A DNA stretch of 64,000 nucleotides. It comes from Desulfurococcales archaeon. Lineage in GTDB: Archaea; Thermoproteota; Thermoprotei_A; Sulfolobales; NBVN01. The notes beneath the pieces were generated by a model that was not told the origin of the DNA, did no database searches, and saw nothing but the letters and a program-made list of their open reading frames with translations. A program made the translations under genes and the position numbers. Of this stretch, positions 35,837 to 45,020 are shown piece after piece. Position 1 is the first letter of the stretch. The number at the start of each line of letters is the position of its first letter. Location: the NCBI GenBank assembly GCA_023255955.1, contig JAGDWD010000006.1, positions 62,001 to 126,000 of the forward strand, given 5' to 3'.

Positions 35837-36802
35837 CTAATGGTTAGGATTGAAGGAGGAACTACGTTTAAGTAGCTCCCCCAAGAGTTCGTCTACGCCT
35901 ATGTAAGCTACAGCTAGGTACTTATCGGATGCTCCGTAGTAGACCAGGAGCTTTCCGTCTAGGACTACGTGGCCGCATGAGAATACGACGTGGATTCCCT
36001 CGGTCTCGTACCACTCTCTAGGTTCGAGTATCGGGTAGTCAAGTCTTGAGATAACTATGGTGGGGTCCTCCCTATCTAGTAGAGCTGCTCCGAGTCTGTA
36101 CGCTCCGTCCTGGGATGACTTAGCGTGGTAGATCATGAGCCACCCCTCGTTAAACTCTAGGGGAGGTCCGGCGATCCCGACTCTATCACTATCCCACATA
36201 CCTGGTCTTACTCTGAAGAATTCGTAGCCCCTGATCCAGTAGCCCTCGAACTCCAGGTCCTCCACGAAGTCTATCCATACGTTGGGGAAGAACCTGTGCA
36301 GTACTACGTACCTACCCTGAACCCTCCTGGGGAGTATAGCTGCGTTCTTATCCCAGACTCCGGGAGGTGAAATGGGCCTAGGCCTTGACCAAGCACTCCA
36401 CCTCCTCTTGAGGAAGGAGTCTACGTCTATGCTTGTCATAACTACCCTAACGTAGTCGTAGGCATCACTGACAGCAGTGTACAGCATGTAGAGCCTGCCA
36501 TCCAGTACCGTTACCCTAGGATCCTCACAACCCGCAGGTCCGAAGCCCCCTAGAATACGACTCTCAAAAGGCTCGCGAGGCCTGTAGATAGGTTCATCCG
36601 ATACGTAAGTTACTGTAAAGCCATCAGGTAGCTCCACTAGGGCTATCGTTGAGGTTAGGTCGTAGTCCTGAGCCCTGAAGAGGATGTAGACCCTACCACC
36701 TAACTCCACCGCAGCGGGGTTGAATGCAGCGAACTCCATGAAGGGCTTCGCAGGGTCCGGCCTGAGGATGGGGTTCCCCTTAAACCTAGTGAGGGATACC
36801 AC
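35837..36802 (-). CDS. GH130-family glycosidase/phosphorylase, paralogue 3
   Basis: 321 residues, five-bladed beta-propeller family. RFKGNPILRPDPAKPFMEFA, CEDPRVTVLDGRLYMLYTA and LDGKLLVYYGASDKYLAVAY mark GH130. Characterised members phosphorolyse or hydrolyse beta-mannosides, including mannosyl-N-acetylglucosamine linkages. No signal peptide, so it acts in the cytoplasm. It overlaps the next upstream paralogue by one base (stop/start), so the three GH130 genes form an operon. Confidence 0.88.
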   Translation of the reverse strand: MVSLTRFKGNPILRPDPAKPFMEFAAFNPAAVELGGRVYILFRAQDYDLTSTIALVELPDGFTVTYVSDEPIYRPREPFESRILGGFGPAGCEDPRVTVLDGRLYMLYTAVSDAYDYVRVVMTSIDVDSFLKRRWSAWSRPRPISPPGVWDKNAAILPRRVQGRYVVLHRFFPNVWIDFVEDLEFEGYWIRGYEFFRVRPGMWDSDRVGIAGPPLEFNEGWLMIYHAKSSQDGAYRLGAALLDREDPTIVISRLDYPILEPREWYETEGIHVVFSCGHVVLDGKLLVYYGASDKYLAVAYIGVDELLGELLKRSSSFNPNH

Positions 36803-37770
36803 TAGGAACCACCCCTCAGTAGGTACTTAACTAAGTCCTCAACAACTACCTCAGCTACAGCAACGTACCTATCAGCCGCACCGTAGTAGAGGAGGACCTT
36901 ATCACCTACCCTAGCAAGCCCCGACGGAAATAACACACCCCTTAAAGGCTCTGAGAAGGTGAGCTCGTACTCAAGTGTAGGGCTTAGAAGGGGCTTCTTA
37001 GACATAGCTACAACCCTAGCTGGATCATCCCTATCCAGCAGTACTGCGGCGACCCTGAACTCTCTGAAGTGCCCATCCTCGTAGACTATGTCCGGTACGA
37101 ATAGTAGCCAGTAGTTATCTAGCTCTAGCGGTGGGGTCCCGATCTCCACGAACGGCTTCTCGGAAGTACCCTGGAGGACTACCCTAGCCTCACTTAGGGC
37201 AACCTTCCAGAACTCGCGGTCAAGGAGATCCGAGACCTTGCTGAAGTATACCAACACCACCCTAGATGGAGGTAGGTCGGGGTTCAGTGTTAGAGCTAGT
37301 ACATACTTACCGTCATACTTCCTGGGGAATACGAAGCCCGCCTTGGAGTTGTAGGGGCAGATAACCCCTACCTTAGATACCCTCCTGAAGTCCTCGGTTA
37401 CAGCTAGAGCTAGGCGTACCGTCTCCGGCCTAGGGGATATGGAGGCTACTGCTGTGTAGGTTATGTAGTAGACACTCTCCACCGCGGTGACCCGAGGATC
37501 CTCAACGGAGTAGGACTCCCACGGTAGCTCCGGACCTAGGAACATCCTCCTATACCCAAAGTTGTAGCCATCGTGGGATTCAGCATAGAATATCGTGGAG
37601 ATCCTAATGCTCTCGTACGGTGACCTAGGTATCTCCTTAGATAAGGCTCTGTAGAGCATTAGCACCCTCCCATCGAGGACTGCGACTGAGGGGTTGAAGA
37701 CCGCGGTAGCTTCAAGCCAGTTCCGCGGGTTTGGGTAGAGGATGGGATTGCCGACAAACCTCCTCAGCAG
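36802..37770 (-). CDS. GH130-family glycosidase/phosphorylase, paralogue 2, probable CTG start
   Basis: The first ATG/GTG in frame is at 37665, but the conserved N-terminus is encoded upstream: RRFVGNPILYPNPRNWLEAT then VFNPSVAVLDGR, which aligns with both neighbours. There is no ATG, GTG or TTG between it and the preceding stop. Tandem CTG codons at 37770 and 37767 follow GGGTG by 7 and 10 bases, so I take CTG as the start, giving about 322 residues, the same as paralogue 3. VEDPRVTAVESVYYITYTA and DKVLLYYGAADRYVAVAE are also GH130. Same operon. Confidence 0.78.
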   Translation of the reverse strand: MLRRFVGNPILYPNPRNWLEATAVFNPSVAVLDGRVLMLYRALSKEIPRSPYESIRISTIFYAESHDGYNFGYRRMFLGPELPWESYSVEDPRVTAVESVYYITYTAVASISPRPETVRLALAVTEDFRRVSKVGVICPYNSKAGFVFPRKYDGKYVLALTLNPDLPPSRVVLVYFSKVSDLLDREFWKVALSEARVVLQGTSEKPFVEIGTPPLELDNYWLLFVPDIVYEDGHFREFRVAAVLLDRDDPARVVAMSKKPLLSPTLEYELTFSEPLRGVLFPSGLARVGDKVLLYYGAADRYVAVAEVVVEDLVKYLLRGGS

Positions 37771-37817
37771 TAAGCAGCACCCATAGGTAGCTACAGCTAT
37801 TGAGCTGTTTTAAGCTG

Positions 37818-38903
37818 TCAGGTCTTAGCGGGTAGAGCCTCGAGCTCCTCCTTCAGCTCCCGTAGGTTTACCTCACCTAGAGCTACGAAGTAATCTGATG
37901 CTCCGTAGTACACCAGTAGCTTCTCCCCAACTAGAGCAGCTCCAGTAGGGTACATAACACCTGGCTTACCGCCGGGGTACATCTCGTACCAGTACGTTGG
38001 AGCCCCTATAGGGTAGTCCGGCCTGTAGAGCACCTCCTCAGGGTTTTCACGATTTAGGACTGCGATACCGACCTTATAGTAGTAGGGGCTATCAGGGTAC
38101 CTAAACATCTCTGGGGTAAGCCCCTCCGAGTAGTAGTAATCGTCCCAGCCAGTAACTCCGTAGTAAATCATTAACAACCCATCCCCCCACTCCACAACAA
38201 CCCCAGCACCCACCTTCCTACTATCCCACGAGCTCGGCCTAGTCTTGATCGCAGGCTTCCCCCAGAGGTAGCGCCCTCTGGAGAATTCCTCAAAGCTCTC
38301 AACATAGTCTAGCCATATATGTGGGAAGACCCTGTGGAAGAAGGCTAGCTTACCACCGACCCTCCGGGGGAGCATCACGACGCTCTTATCAGCTACACCA
38401 GGACGTGTTATTACTAGAGGCCTACTCCAACTATCCCAGCGATGCTCCAGGAAGTCCCTCAGATCTATCCAGCTAATAGCCCCCCTAGGGGGGTCAACAC
38501 CATTGTAAGCTACGTAGGTTAAGTAGAGCTTACCGTCGAGTACGGTGGTCCGGGGATCCTCAACACCGAAGTGGGAGCCTCCCGAGAGGTTGGAGAGCCT
38601 GGTACTCACTAGCTGCACCTCCTCAAGGTTTACGTAGGGAGTGAGATCCGGGTGCACTTCGAAGCTCTCCCTAGGTACGTACACAGGCTCACACTCTCTT
38701 TCTAAGACCTCATAGCCCCCGTCGAGGACGGCTAGACCCAGTGTAGATATACCGCTACGAGATACCTGCCTGTAGAGTAGGTATACCCTACCTCCATAGC
38801 TGAAGACTGCTGGATTGAAGGTTCCGCCAGCTTCCCAGAAGCATCCCGGCCTAGGCCTTAGTAGGGGGTTACCGCGCCACCTAACTAGTTTAATAAAGCC
38901 CAC
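37818..38903 (-). CDS. GH130-family glycosidase/phosphorylase, paralogue 1
   Basis: 361 residues, the longest of the three. WRGNPLLRPRPGCFWEAGGT, VEDPRTTVLDGKLYLTYVAY and EKLLVYYGASDYFVALGEV are GH130 motifs. Extra residues lie in the loops around 190-260 (GRYLWGKPAIKTRPSSWDS, YSEGLTPEMFRYPDSPYYY), suggesting a different substrate from the other two. GTG start; TATA-like GGTTTAATTAACC at about 38950-38962. First gene of the GH130 operon. Confidence 0.88.
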   Translation of the reverse strand: MGFIKLVRWRGNPLLRPRPGCFWEAGGTFNPAVFSYGGRVYLLYRQVSRSGISTLGLAVLDGGYEVLERECEPVYVPRESFEVHPDLTPYVNLEEVQLVSTRLSNLSGGSHFGVEDPRTTVLDGKLYLTYVAYNGVDPPRGAISWIDLRDFLEHRWDSWSRPLVITRPGVADKSVVMLPRRVGGKLAFFHRVFPHIWLDYVESFEEFSRGRYLWGKPAIKTRPSSWDSRKVGAGVVVEWGDGLLMIYYGVTGWDDYYYSEGLTPEMFRYPDSPYYYKVGIAVLNRENPEEVLYRPDYPIGAPTYWYEMYPGGKPGVMYPTGAALVGEKLLVYYGASDYFVALGEVNLRELKEELEALPAKT

Positions 38904-39222
38904 CTCAGCTCCCGTAACTCGGCTTGTGGAAGCCTACATAGTGTATTACGGTAGGTTAATTAAACCTCTACAGCAGGTCCTCACGTAGTTAGGGACATAC
39001 TGAATCAGGAGCTCCGCAACTACTTCTCCAACTACTTTACATAAGTCTACGTGCAGTCCAGTACCCGTAGCGTGGAATTTTCACAAAGTTATTAAGGTAA
39101 GGTACTTTAACACGAGTAGAGACTCCTTCAGGAAACCAATAGAGCTGTCTTGTAGCTCCCACAATAAGTTCAACTGTATTACGGAACTGCACTATTAAGA
39201 GTGCTGAAACCAACCCAACGCA
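38904..39222. other. Intergenic region between divergent genes
   Basis: It holds the TATA-like element of the GH130 operon on the minus strand near 38955 and, on the plus strand, GCACTATTAAGAGTGC about 30 bases before the gene at 39223. Nothing else is recognised. Confidence 0.35.
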
Positions 39223-39492
39223 GTGAGTTTAGTGCTGGAGAGAGTGGAGGACTTAGAGTTAAGGAGGAGGCAGCTACTTCGACTTCTCTCAGACCTAGAG
39301 GAGAAGTACTCCATAAAGAGCTCTAGACTATTCGTTAGTGCCTACGCTTTTAGGGATGCTGCCACAAGAAGTGGTAGGGATGAGGTAAGAGGGGAGCTAA
39401 CTCTATGGCTTTCACTATACGATGAGCTGAGAAGGATCGAAGCTCTTAGAGCCTCCCCGGAGTACTCAAGTAAGGAGCGTAAAGAACGTTAA
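39223..39492 (+). CDS. Hypothetical small helical protein
   Basis: 89 residues, GTG start, not recognised. Highly charged and helical with heptad-like leucines (LVLERVEDLELRRRQLLRLL) and a Lys/Arg/Glu tail. Size and charge would fit an antitoxin or a small regulatory protein, but no partner gene is adjacent. The codon pattern is like the neighbours'. Confidence 0.5.
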   Translation: MSLVLERVEDLELRRRQLLRLLSDLEEKYSIKSSRLFVSAYAFRDAATRSGRDEVRGELTLWLSLYDELRRIEALRASPEYSSKERKER

Positions 39493-40205
39493 GCCTAGTA
39501 ATCTAGGGATAACCTCCCCGGGAAAGCCCGCTAACCCCTAACTTATCTCCCCCACTTAAGTGAGGTAGTCAGCAGCATGATCCAGCTAAGCTACCTAAAC
39601 CCACCTCTCAGTGGACTAGGGTGGGTAATCAGAACACGTCATCCTGGGAAAGGTAGAGGTTTAGCGTACTCCACTCATAACTAAGGAGTAGGTGGAGTAG
39701 ACCATCTAAACTACGCGGGGGCTCTCCATAGCCTCTTCCGGGAATATCGAGAGCCACAAATTTGTGGCTCCCTACGCCCTCGCGAGCGTTCTGCGGGGTG
39801 CTCGAGCGATGAGCTTAGATGGCTTAGTTATGTTTTGGGTGGAGTAGGCCCTGTCTAGTAGGTACACTCCCACTACTAACTATAGGAGTAGACCAACTGG
39901 AAGATTCACCTCTAGCTAGCTAGAAGTAATACACTACTCTAACAATTTAGACTGCTATGGCTTAAATTACTTGGGAGGAACCTAAATTAGATTGAAGATA
40001 TCTATGCTATCAGCGAGTGAGGAGGAAGTCCCTAAATGCTATAAGGAGTCTCTACTTGTGTTAAGGTACCTCATCGTATACATATACGAGAATAAGTATT
40101 CAGGAACAAATGGTATTGGTATCTGAATACCTTTATGATTTGTTGGCACTACTTAGCTTATATGTTCCGGCATATACTGACCGTAAGGTATGTCGGTGTA
40201 GCTAG
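39493..40205. other. Long intergenic region with a palindromic repeat
   Basis: About 710 bases without a convincing gene. It contains the family-3 repeat (39720-39769), followed by GC-rich hairpin-prone sequence to about 39820. An open stretch at 40007-40129 (MLSASEEEVPKCYKESLLVL) may be a gene remnant. The last 100 bases are AT-rich and hold the promoter of the HAD gene. Confidence 0.4.
39720..39769. repeat. Family-3 palindromic repeat, copy 1
   Basis: GGCTCTC...GAGAGCC forms one inverted repeat and AGCCACAAATTTGTGGCT a perfect 18-base palindrome that shares an arm with it, so two alternative hairpins are possible. A copy with about 85 percent identity by eye is at 59827-59875. Origin unknown. 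Confidence 0.6.
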
Positions 40206-40925
40206 ATGTCTGTAGGTAACGGTACGTCACCCCAGGGGGTTAACTATCGGACAGCGATTTTCGTAGATCTTGATGGTACGTTGGTTGTTTCCCCTATCTC
40301 GAGAATAATAAGGGAGGCTTACACTGTCCTAGCTAGTGCTTCCGGGTTGGGGCTCGAGGGTGTTGAGCGGCTTTCATGGGAGCTACATATAGGGTTGATA
40401 AAGGAGTCGAGCCCTCTAGCTTTTGACTGGGACTACATATACAGGGAGGTTGCTGGGAGGTTAGGTGTTAGGGAGGGATATAACATAGAGAAGAAGATGC
40501 TTGAGGTATGCTACCTAACTAGAGTCCTCGACGACGCGCTCAACGTACTGCCGAGGCTGAGGAAGCCCGGCACACTACTAGTCCTCGCTACTAACGGGTT
40601 AATGAAGTACCAGAGATGTGTCATCGAGCTCTACAACCTAGATCAATACTTCGACCAAATCATCACACCGGATACCCGCGGCTGCTTGAAGAACTGTGAG
40701 AGGTTCTACAGGGTTAGCTACTCAGACACATACGGTGGGGTCGTCATAGGAGATAACTACACATTCGATGTGCACTACCCGAAGAAATTCGGATTGAGAG
40801 CTATATACGTAGCTAGATCTAAGCACGATCCTTACCTCACTTGGATGGGGATTGAGAGGTCTGTCGAGCCGGATCTAACCATTGAGGACCTGAGGAGCCT
40901 CCCCAAACTACTTGAAGCACTCTAG
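40206..40925 (+). CDS. HAD-superfamily hydrolase
   Basis: 239 residues. Motif I is FVDLDGTLV with both catalytic aspartates, motif II is LATNGL, and motif IV is VVIGDNYTFDV. A helical cap lies between motifs I and II (type C1). These enzymes are mostly phosphatases of small metabolites; the substrate is unknown. ATG start. Monocistronic. Confidence 0.85.
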   Translation: MSVGNGTSPQGVNYRTAIFVDLDGTLVVSPISRIIREAYTVLASASGLGLEGVERLSWELHIGLIKESSPLAFDWDYIYREVAGRLGVREGYNIEKKMLEVCYLTRVLDDALNVLPRLRKPGTLLVLATNGLMKYQRCVIELYNLDQYFDQIITPDTRGCLKNCERFYRVSYSDTYGGVVIGDNYTFDVHYPKKFGLRAIYVARSKHDPYLTWMGIERSVEPDLTIEDLRSLPKLLEAL

Positions 40926-41108
40926 AAACAGACGTAGATTCAGGTTTTCTAGGTATGCTAAGCCATCACAGCTTAATTACGTAGATGAGGCTCTAACCTG
41001 AACAAGACAGTGAAACTCGTCACCCAATTCACTAACCAAGCTAATATGGGCCATCACTCTTTAGAGTTGAGGATATTAGTAACTTGGTTGGGTGAGGGTT
41101 AGGACCTG

Positions 41109-42332
41109 ATGGGAGAGTACCACCCTAGGACGGTGGAGTACGTTCTTAGGAAGGACCCGGAGTACAGGAAGTCTATGGGGCAGTTCTTTACTCCGAAGGG
41201 CCTTAGGGAGAGGCTTCTCTCACATCTCCCAAGGCTTTCCAAACCTAAGGTCCTGGACCCTGCCTGCGGTACTGGGGAGTTCCTGCTGAGTGCTAGGGAG
41301 TACTTCATAGACCCTGAGCTACATTGCTGGGAGATTGATGGTGAGTTAGCTGAGATAGCTAGGACCGTTGTCTCGGAGGCACGTGTCGAGGTGGTAGATT
41401 CCCTGAGGAAGCCATTCGTGGAGGAGTTCGACGTGGTTCTAGGTAACCCACCTTACTACGAGTTCAAGCCTGATGAGGAGCTTAGAGAGAAGTATAGGGA
41501 GATAATCTACGGCAGAACAAACATATATGCCCTCTTCATCTACCTAGGACTGAAGCTACTGAAGCCCGGAGGCTACCTAGCCTACATAGTCTCGTCAAGC
41601 ATGAATAACGGGGCGTACTTCAGGAAGCTGAGGGAGTTCATCGTTAGGACAGCTGATATAGAGTACATGGAGGTGATTGAAGACCCACACATATTCGAGG
41701 AAGCTAACCACACCTTCCAACTCCTCGTTCTGAGGAAGGGGGTGAACAGTGGGAGGTACATATTTAGGAGAGGTCCCGCAACCATATTCTCAGAGAACGC
41801 TGAGGAGCTTAGGAAAGCATTTGAGGACGCCTACTCACTGAAGGAGCTTGGCTACAGAGTAAGAACAGGGAAGGTAGTGTGGAACGAGAACAGAGATAAG
41901 CTAACTAACGACCCCAGTAAAGGCGTCCCACTGATATGGTCTCACAACATAGTCGAAGGCAGGATAGTCCTAGGAAACAAACCAGGGAAACCACAGTACA
42001 TTATGTGGGATCAGCCAGACGTGGGGCCAGCAATAGTAGTAACGAGAGTCGTGGGGCACCCTAAGTCAGCGACACTGGAGGCCGCCCTCATACCCCCAGG
42101 CTTCAAGTTCGTAGCAGAGAACCACGTAAACGTGGTTTACCCACCTAAGAATGCCTCAGTGGAGGAGATGGAGGATATAGTGAGGCAGATTAACAGCCCT
42201 GAAACCCGGAGGGTAGTCAGCCTAGTCACCGGGAACACACAGATATCTGCTAGAGAACTTGAGTGGCTAGTCCCCGTAAAGCTTAGGAATCCCTTGAGGA
42301 CTCCCGCCGAACTTAGAGGGGGTAGCTGCTAA
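41109..42332 (+). CDS. Orphan N6-adenine DNA methyltransferase
   Basis: 407 residues. The N-terminal MGQFFTP motif and VLDPACGTGEFLLSA (SAM-binding motif I), DPELHCWEIDGELAEIA and the catalytic NPPY in VVLGNPPYYEF define a gamma-type N6A enzyme like M.TaqI or Eco57I MTase domains. The C-terminal half is the target-recognition domain. No restriction endonuclease gene is adjacent, so it is either a solitary methylase or a host-protection relic. ATG start. Confidence 0.87.
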   Translation: MGEYHPRTVEYVLRKDPEYRKSMGQFFTPKGLRERLLSHLPRLSKPKVLDPACGTGEFLLSAREYFIDPELHCWEIDGELAEIARTVVSEARVEVVDSLRKPFVEEFDVVLGNPPYYEFKPDEELREKYREIIYGRTNIYALFIYLGLKLLKPGGYLAYIVSSSMNNGAYFRKLREFIVRTADIEYMEVIEDPHIFEEANHTFQLLVLRKGVNSGRYIFRRGPATIFSENAEELRKAFEDAYSLKELGYRVRTGKVVWNENRDKLTNDPSKGVPLIWSHNIVEGRIVLGNKPGKPQYIMWDQPDVGPAIVVTRVVGHPKSATLEAALIPPGFKFVAENHVNVVYPPKNASVEEMEDIVRQINSPETRRVVSLVTGNTQISARELEWLVPVKLRNPLRTPAELRGGSC

Positions 42333-42463
42333 CGTTTAGGGTATTACCGGCATGTTCGGACTCTACTTCTATACGATGATGGATGATATGGTTACGGCTA
42401 TTACACAGGCATGGACGGTCAGGTTAATTAAAAATGGGTTAGTTATCGGTGTGTGGAGGCTTG

Positions 42464-43855
42464 CTACCCCCTCTTAACTAGTAAGGAGATGGTTAAGCAT
42501 AGTACTAGACTTACTATAGGTCCTACTATGCTCGGGATCCACCACTCAGCTATGTAACCAGCATTGTAGAGTGCCTCCAGTAACAGTCTCGATATAGTGC
42601 CGCCGGAGATTCCTGCGATAGCCCCAGCCCCGGTGAATCCCTTCCAGAAGATAGCTAGTGTTAAGGGGAAGAAGAGTGCGGCAAAGAGTACGTCGAAAGC
42701 TAGGGTAAGCCAGTAGAGGATGTCTGGCCTGGGTATTGATACTAGGATAGCTAGGAATCCCAGGGTAGCTACAGCAACCTTCGACACGGTCAGCATTTCC
42801 CTATCACTCATACCGGGCTTGAGGAAGTCCCTAACGATGTTCTTAGCTATGAGGGTTGCTGGTGCTAGTAACATACTGTCCGCATTACTCATTATAGCCG
42901 CCATAACCCCCGACAACACTAAGCCAGCTATCCCGGTCGGTAGCGTGATGGTTATGAGTGTAGGTAGGGCGAGCTCAGGGTCTTTGAGTCCCGGGCTAAT
43001 AACGTAGACAGCTACACCTACGAGAGCTGAGAACAGGCCTATCAGGATGTAGGCAAACCCGCTGAGTACGGCTGACCTCCTGGCAGTCTTCTCACTATCT
43101 GAAGCGAACACTCTCTGCATGAGGTCCGGGGCCGGGACATCCCCAAGCCCTAGAACAACTAGGAGAGCCCAGAAGTCCACAGCGAGCAGGATCTTACCGA
43201 AATCGAATAACCCTATCTCAGTAGTTCTCGTTAAAACTGGCTCGAAACCCGCCCTACCGATAGCTAGGACTAGAGCTAGCGGGACCCCAACAACTATCAG
43301 CAGAAACTGTATGAAGTCGGTTAAAGCAACAGACCACAGACCCCCCAGAACCGTGTAGACCACTATCACACCTCCAACAACTAGGAGAGCTATGAGGTAG
43401 TTCCATCCGAAGACTGTCTCCACGAGCTTAGCTCCAGCAATGAATTGCGCAGTGACAGCGAATATGTAGGCTATGAACATAACTAGAGACGCGAGGATGC
43501 TTGCCCACCTACTCCCAAGCCTCACCTCAAATACGTCTGCCAGTGTAGTCAGCCTAAGCTTGTGGAGGGGGCCCGCATAGAACAAACCTACGAGGAACAG
43601 AGATAGTGCGAATCCTAGGGTAACACCCCAGAGTCCTATAACCCTACCTGCGTAAGCCCTACCAGCTACTCCTAGAGTTATCCCTCCACCTATCCATGTG
43701 GCAGCTACTGTAGCAAAAGCTAGCCACAACCTCAACCTCCTACCAGCAACCATGTATTCCTCAGCACTAACAACGATCTTAGTGGATATGAAGCCTACGA
43801 CCAAAAGTATAGCTAGGTAAACTACGAAGATGACCTGATCCAGTAGCTCGACCAT
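42464..43855 (-). CDS. Sodium:solute symporter (SSS family)
   Basis: 463 residues with 12-13 membrane segments. AEEYMVAGRRLRLWLAFATV and ATWIGGGITLGVAGRAYAGR at the start, ALTDFIQFLLIVVGVPLALV and GLVLSGVMAAIMSNADSMLL are SSS motifs. It imports a sugar, organic acid or amino acid with Na+. The neighbouring catabolic genes suggest a sugar acid or similar carbon source. ATG start after AAGGTG. Confidence 0.9.
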   Translation of the reverse strand: MVELLDQVIFVVYLAILLVVGFISTKIVVSAEEYMVAGRRLRLWLAFATVAATWIGGGITLGVAGRAYAGRVIGLWGVTLGFALSLFLVGLFYAGPLHKLRLTTLADVFEVRLGSRWASILASLVMFIAYIFAVTAQFIAGAKLVETVFGWNYLIALLVVGGVIVVYTVLGGLWSVALTDFIQFLLIVVGVPLALVLAIGRAGFEPVLTRTTEIGLFDFGKILLAVDFWALLVVLGLGDVPAPDLMQRVFASDSEKTARRSAVLSGFAYILIGLFSALVGVAVYVISPGLKDPELALPTLITITLPTGIAGLVLSGVMAAIMSNADSMLLAPATLIAKNIVRDFLKPGMSDREMLTVSKVAVATLGFLAILVSIPRPDILYWLTLAFDVLFAALFFPLTLAIFWKGFTGAGAIAGISGGTISRLLLEALYNAGYIAEWWIPSIVGPIVSLVLCLTISLLVKRG

Positions 43856-44012
43856 TTACAGCACCTTAGATGGATTTAATTACGGGATATAAGCTCAGTA
43901 ACAAAAGGGTTCAGCTAGAGGTTCCCGCTTTACGATGACCGTAAAGGAATTAACTTCTCAGGTCCTACCTCAACCAGGGCCTACTCTAGGGAGTAGTGTA
44001 GTCCCTATTGAG

Positions 44013-45020
44013 CTATGTTACAAGCTTCCGCTGTTTCTTAGGTAGGACTACGAGGCCGTCTATGGGTTTACCGTTAAGGTAGTTTACTATGGCCTCGACC
44101 ACCGCCTCATCCATACCCTTCAATGCCTCCACAGTATATGCTGCTATGTGTGGGGTGATGATGATGTTCTCGAATTTAAGTAGTGGGTGGTCAGCTCCTA
44201 TCGGCTCCCCCTCGACTACGTCTAAAGCTACCGCAGCTATCTTACCTTTCCTCAGGTACTCGATCAGTGCCTGCTCATCTATGAGTTCACCACGTGCTGT
44301 GTTAACTAGGATCACCCCGTCCTTCATTAACTCGAATTCCTCCCTACTGATCATGTGGTAGGTCTCAGGTGTTAGTGCGGTGTGTAGGGTTATTATGTCT
44401 GCCTGCTTAAGGAGGTCCTCAAGGTTCTTAACTGGTTCACAACCTAGTTCACGTATCTTCTCAGGGGGGACGTAGGGATCGTAGACAACTACTCTAGCCC
44501 CGAAGCCCCTCCTAAATATCTCAGCAGCCCTCGACCCTATGTTTCCGAACCCGATGACACCTATTGTTAGGCTGGGCAACTCCTTACCGATGAACTTAGC
44601 TCTCTCACCCCACCTACCAGCCCTCACGTAGTTGTAGGATCTTGAGACATGTCTTAGAGCATCTAGTGCTAGAGCTACAGCATGCTCAGCAACAGCCTCC
44701 CTCTCCCTCCAGCCCGGAACCCTAGCAATAACTACACCGAACTCCTCAGCTGCCGCAACATCTATGTTATCGTACCCTATACCGTGCCTCACAATCATAA
44801 CTACCGAGTCGTTCTGCTCAAAGAACTCGCGGCTATACCTCGGTGTCACACTAGCTACGACGAAGTGGAACCCTCGGAGCTTAGATGCTAACTCAGCCCC
44901 ACCTATATCCTTCGGAACCTCGAGCCTAACTACCTCACAGAGCGCTGATAGCCTCTCGATGGCGTCCGTGTAGACACCGAAGGACTTGGAGTTCACGACA
45001 GCTACTCTAGGTTTCAGCAT
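44013..45020 (-). CDS. D-2-hydroxyacid dehydrogenase (phosphoglycerate dehydrogenase-like)
   Basis: 335 residues. The NAD-binding motif IGVIGFGNIGSRAAEIF, VYDPYVPPEKI, ADIITLHTALTPETYHMISR and VNTARGELIDEQALIEYLRK, with the catalytic Arg/Glu/His (NTARGELID, DVVEGEPIG, ITPHIAAYT), are typical. It reduces or oxidises 2-oxo/2-hydroxy acids. Encoded directly after the DapA-family aldolase gene with no gap, so it probably acts on that enzyme's product or substrate. Confidence 0.9.
   Translation of the reverse strand: MLKPRVAVVNSKSFGVYTDAIERLSALCEVVRLEVPKDIGGAELASKLRGFHFVVASVTPRYSREFFEQNDSVVMIVRHGIGYDNIDVAAAEEFGVVIARVPGWREREAVAEHAVALALDALRHVSRSYNYVRAGRWGERAKFIGKELPSLTIGVIGFGNIGSRAAEIFRRGFGARVVVYDPYVPPEKIRELGCEPVKNLEDLLKQADIITLHTALTPETYHMISREEFELMKDGVILVNTARGELIDEQALIEYLRKGKIAAVALDVVEGEPIGADHPLLKFENIIITPHIAAYTVEALKGMDEAVVEAIVNYLNGKPIDGLVVLPKKQRKLVT

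Noticed and set aside
40007-40129. 40-codon frame MLSASEEEVPKCYKES
   Set aside because: Short, no recognisable family and no clear ribosome binding site; noted only as a possible remnant.
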